Below, one piece after another: positions 63,517 to 64,000 of a stretch of DNA of 64,000 nt. The DNA is taken from assembly GCF_900129025.1 (NCBI RefSeq), contig NZ_FQUM01000003.1:186001-250000 (forward strand). Direction: 5' to 3'. The notes under the pieces were generated by a model that worked only from the letters and a program-made list of their open reading frames with translations, was not told where the DNA came from and made no database searches. The position numbers were made by a program, and so were the translations under genes. Every line of letters starts with the position of its first letter. Within the stretch, counting starts at the first letter, position 1. The DNA is from Mariniphaga anaerophila (lineage in GTDB: Bacteria; Bacteroidota; Bacteroidia; Bacteroidales; Prolixibacteraceae).

Positions 63517-64000
63517 CTACTTCTGTTTTTCAGTAAGGTATTTCCAAAACCGACGTGGCATGTGCTGGCGTTGCAAGCGGAGGTTCTTTCGCTCTTTAAT
63601 GTTGATGTTTTCGAAATACGATTTCCAGAGCGTTTTGTAAAACGCATCTTCTTCTTTTAATACATTTTCGTTAACCTGCCCTGTTTGCCGGTTGATTTCA
63701 TGGCTGGTTAATACAACTTCCTCCACTGTTTTTGTGTTATAAAGCGCGCCGTAATTTCGTTTAAGATCATAAAGCAGCCACGGCTGATCTGCAAACCTGT
63801 TTTTAAAATGCCATAAGGCAAGAGGCAACACATCGTATAACGGCTCAATTCCACAAAAATACAGTCCGTCTTTTGTTTGCCGAAAACGCACAAACTGCAT
63901 CATGCGCATCCCCTCTTTCTTTACTTTTCGTGCCAGCTGAACTACATCAAGCACATCCGGGTCTCCGAAATCGGTCTCAATGCTTATTTCTTCGCGGAAT
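63517..64000 (-). CDS. TIGR03915/DUF4130 DNA metabolism protein, C-terminal part (cut by window edge)
   Basis: The frame remains open to the right edge (FREEISIETDFGDPDVLDVVQ at the edge side), so the 5' end is missing. Conserved segments are QFVRFRQTKDGLYFCGIEPLYDVLPLALWHFKNRFADQPWLLYDLKRNYGALYN and the terminal HMPRRFWKYLTE. Proteins of this type are paired with a TIGR03916 radical SAM protein and proposed to act in DNA repair or modification. The partner, if present, lies outside the window. Confidence 0.85.
   Translation of the reverse strand, partial: FREEISIETDFGDPDVLDVVQLARKVKKEGMRMMQFVRFRQTKDGLYFCGIEPLYDVLPLALWHFKNRFADQPWLLYDLKRNYGALYNTKTVEEVVLTSHEINRQTGQVNENVLKEEDAFYKTLWKSYFENINIKERKNLRLQRQHMPRRFWKYLTEKQK

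Noticed and set aside
63334-63660. 108-codon plus-strand frame
   Set aside because: Its 3' part is antisense to the DUF4130 gene and the 5' part has no features.
1-64000. CRISPR array, tRNA, rRNA, prophage or insertion sequence
   Set aside because: No regularly spaced repeats, clover-leaf sequences, integrase, transposase or terminal inverted repeats were found by reading; a tRNAscan or IS search could confirm.

Overview
The window is a contiguous piece of a Bacteroidota chromosome, most like an environmental member of the Marinilabiliales/Prolixibacteraceae (the order and family are inferred). The support is a SusC/SusD pair, three type IX secretion (T9SS) proteins in a row (GldJ, PorU, PorV) plus a T9SS Plug protein, a complete Na+-NQR operon, many families found mainly in this phylum (DUF4293, DUF3078, DUF5103), and repeated promoter -7 elements of the Bacteroidota form TAnnTTTG. 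I see no rRNA, tRNA, insertion sequence, integrase or CRISPR array. Most of the window is core-genome-like.

Layout. 0-3.1 kb: start of a secreted lysyl-endopeptidase-like protein (cut by the edge), two small c-type haem-binding proteins with a free-standing archaeal-type ThrRS editing domain, then a MurU-like nucleotidyltransferase and a DUF4293 membrane protein. 3.2-7.1 kb: an AddA/RecB-like helicase-nuclease and a small exported protein. 7.2-10.6 kb: a capsule/EPS export pair (Wza-like lipoprotein and Wzc-like tyrosine autokinase with a Tyr-Gly repeat tail). 10.6-13.3 kb: aromatic amino acid decarboxylase, acylphosphatase and two small membrane proteins. 13.3-21.9 kb: ApbE, T9SS Plug and nqrABCDEF; ApbE would attach FMN to NqrB and NqrC. 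22-33 kb: AmrS radical SAM enzyme, patatin phospholipase, DEAD-box helicase, a NamZ/sodium-symporter pair for peptidoglycan sugar recovery, a beta-helix lipoprotein with a secreted nuclease/phosphatase, CCA-adding enzyme and thioredoxin. 33-42.4 kb: murF, gldJ, porU, porV, ispF, a CoA-binding protein and a thioredoxin-like protein. 42.4-47.3 kb: urocanate hydratase, the LemA/TPM/TPM operon and DUF3078. 47.7-51.3 kb: a compact thiol/peroxide cassette (AhpD-like, RskA-like lipoprotein, peroxiredoxin-like, DsrE-like) next to an AraC regulator, with its own repeated upstream boxes and a strong terminator. 51.5-57.6 kb: zinc-ribbon coiled-coil protein, Nif3, MerR, M23 peptidase, and alaS divergently. 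58.5-63.1 kb: susD and susC. 63.5 kb to the end: a truncated TIGR03915/DUF4130 DNA metabolism gene.

The most unusual part is the roughly 0.9-kb stretch without a gene between alaS and susD. From about 57.77 to 58.46 kb it contains more than a dozen perfect or near-perfect hairpins. Three of them are C(UNCG)G tetraloops and one is a GNRA tetraloop, all in the plus-strand sense, and the G-U wobbles also favour the plus strand. A promoter-like -33/-7 pair lies at the left end and a hairpin plus T-tract at the right end. I read it as a large, structured non-coding RNA of about 770 nt that I cannot assign to a known class.
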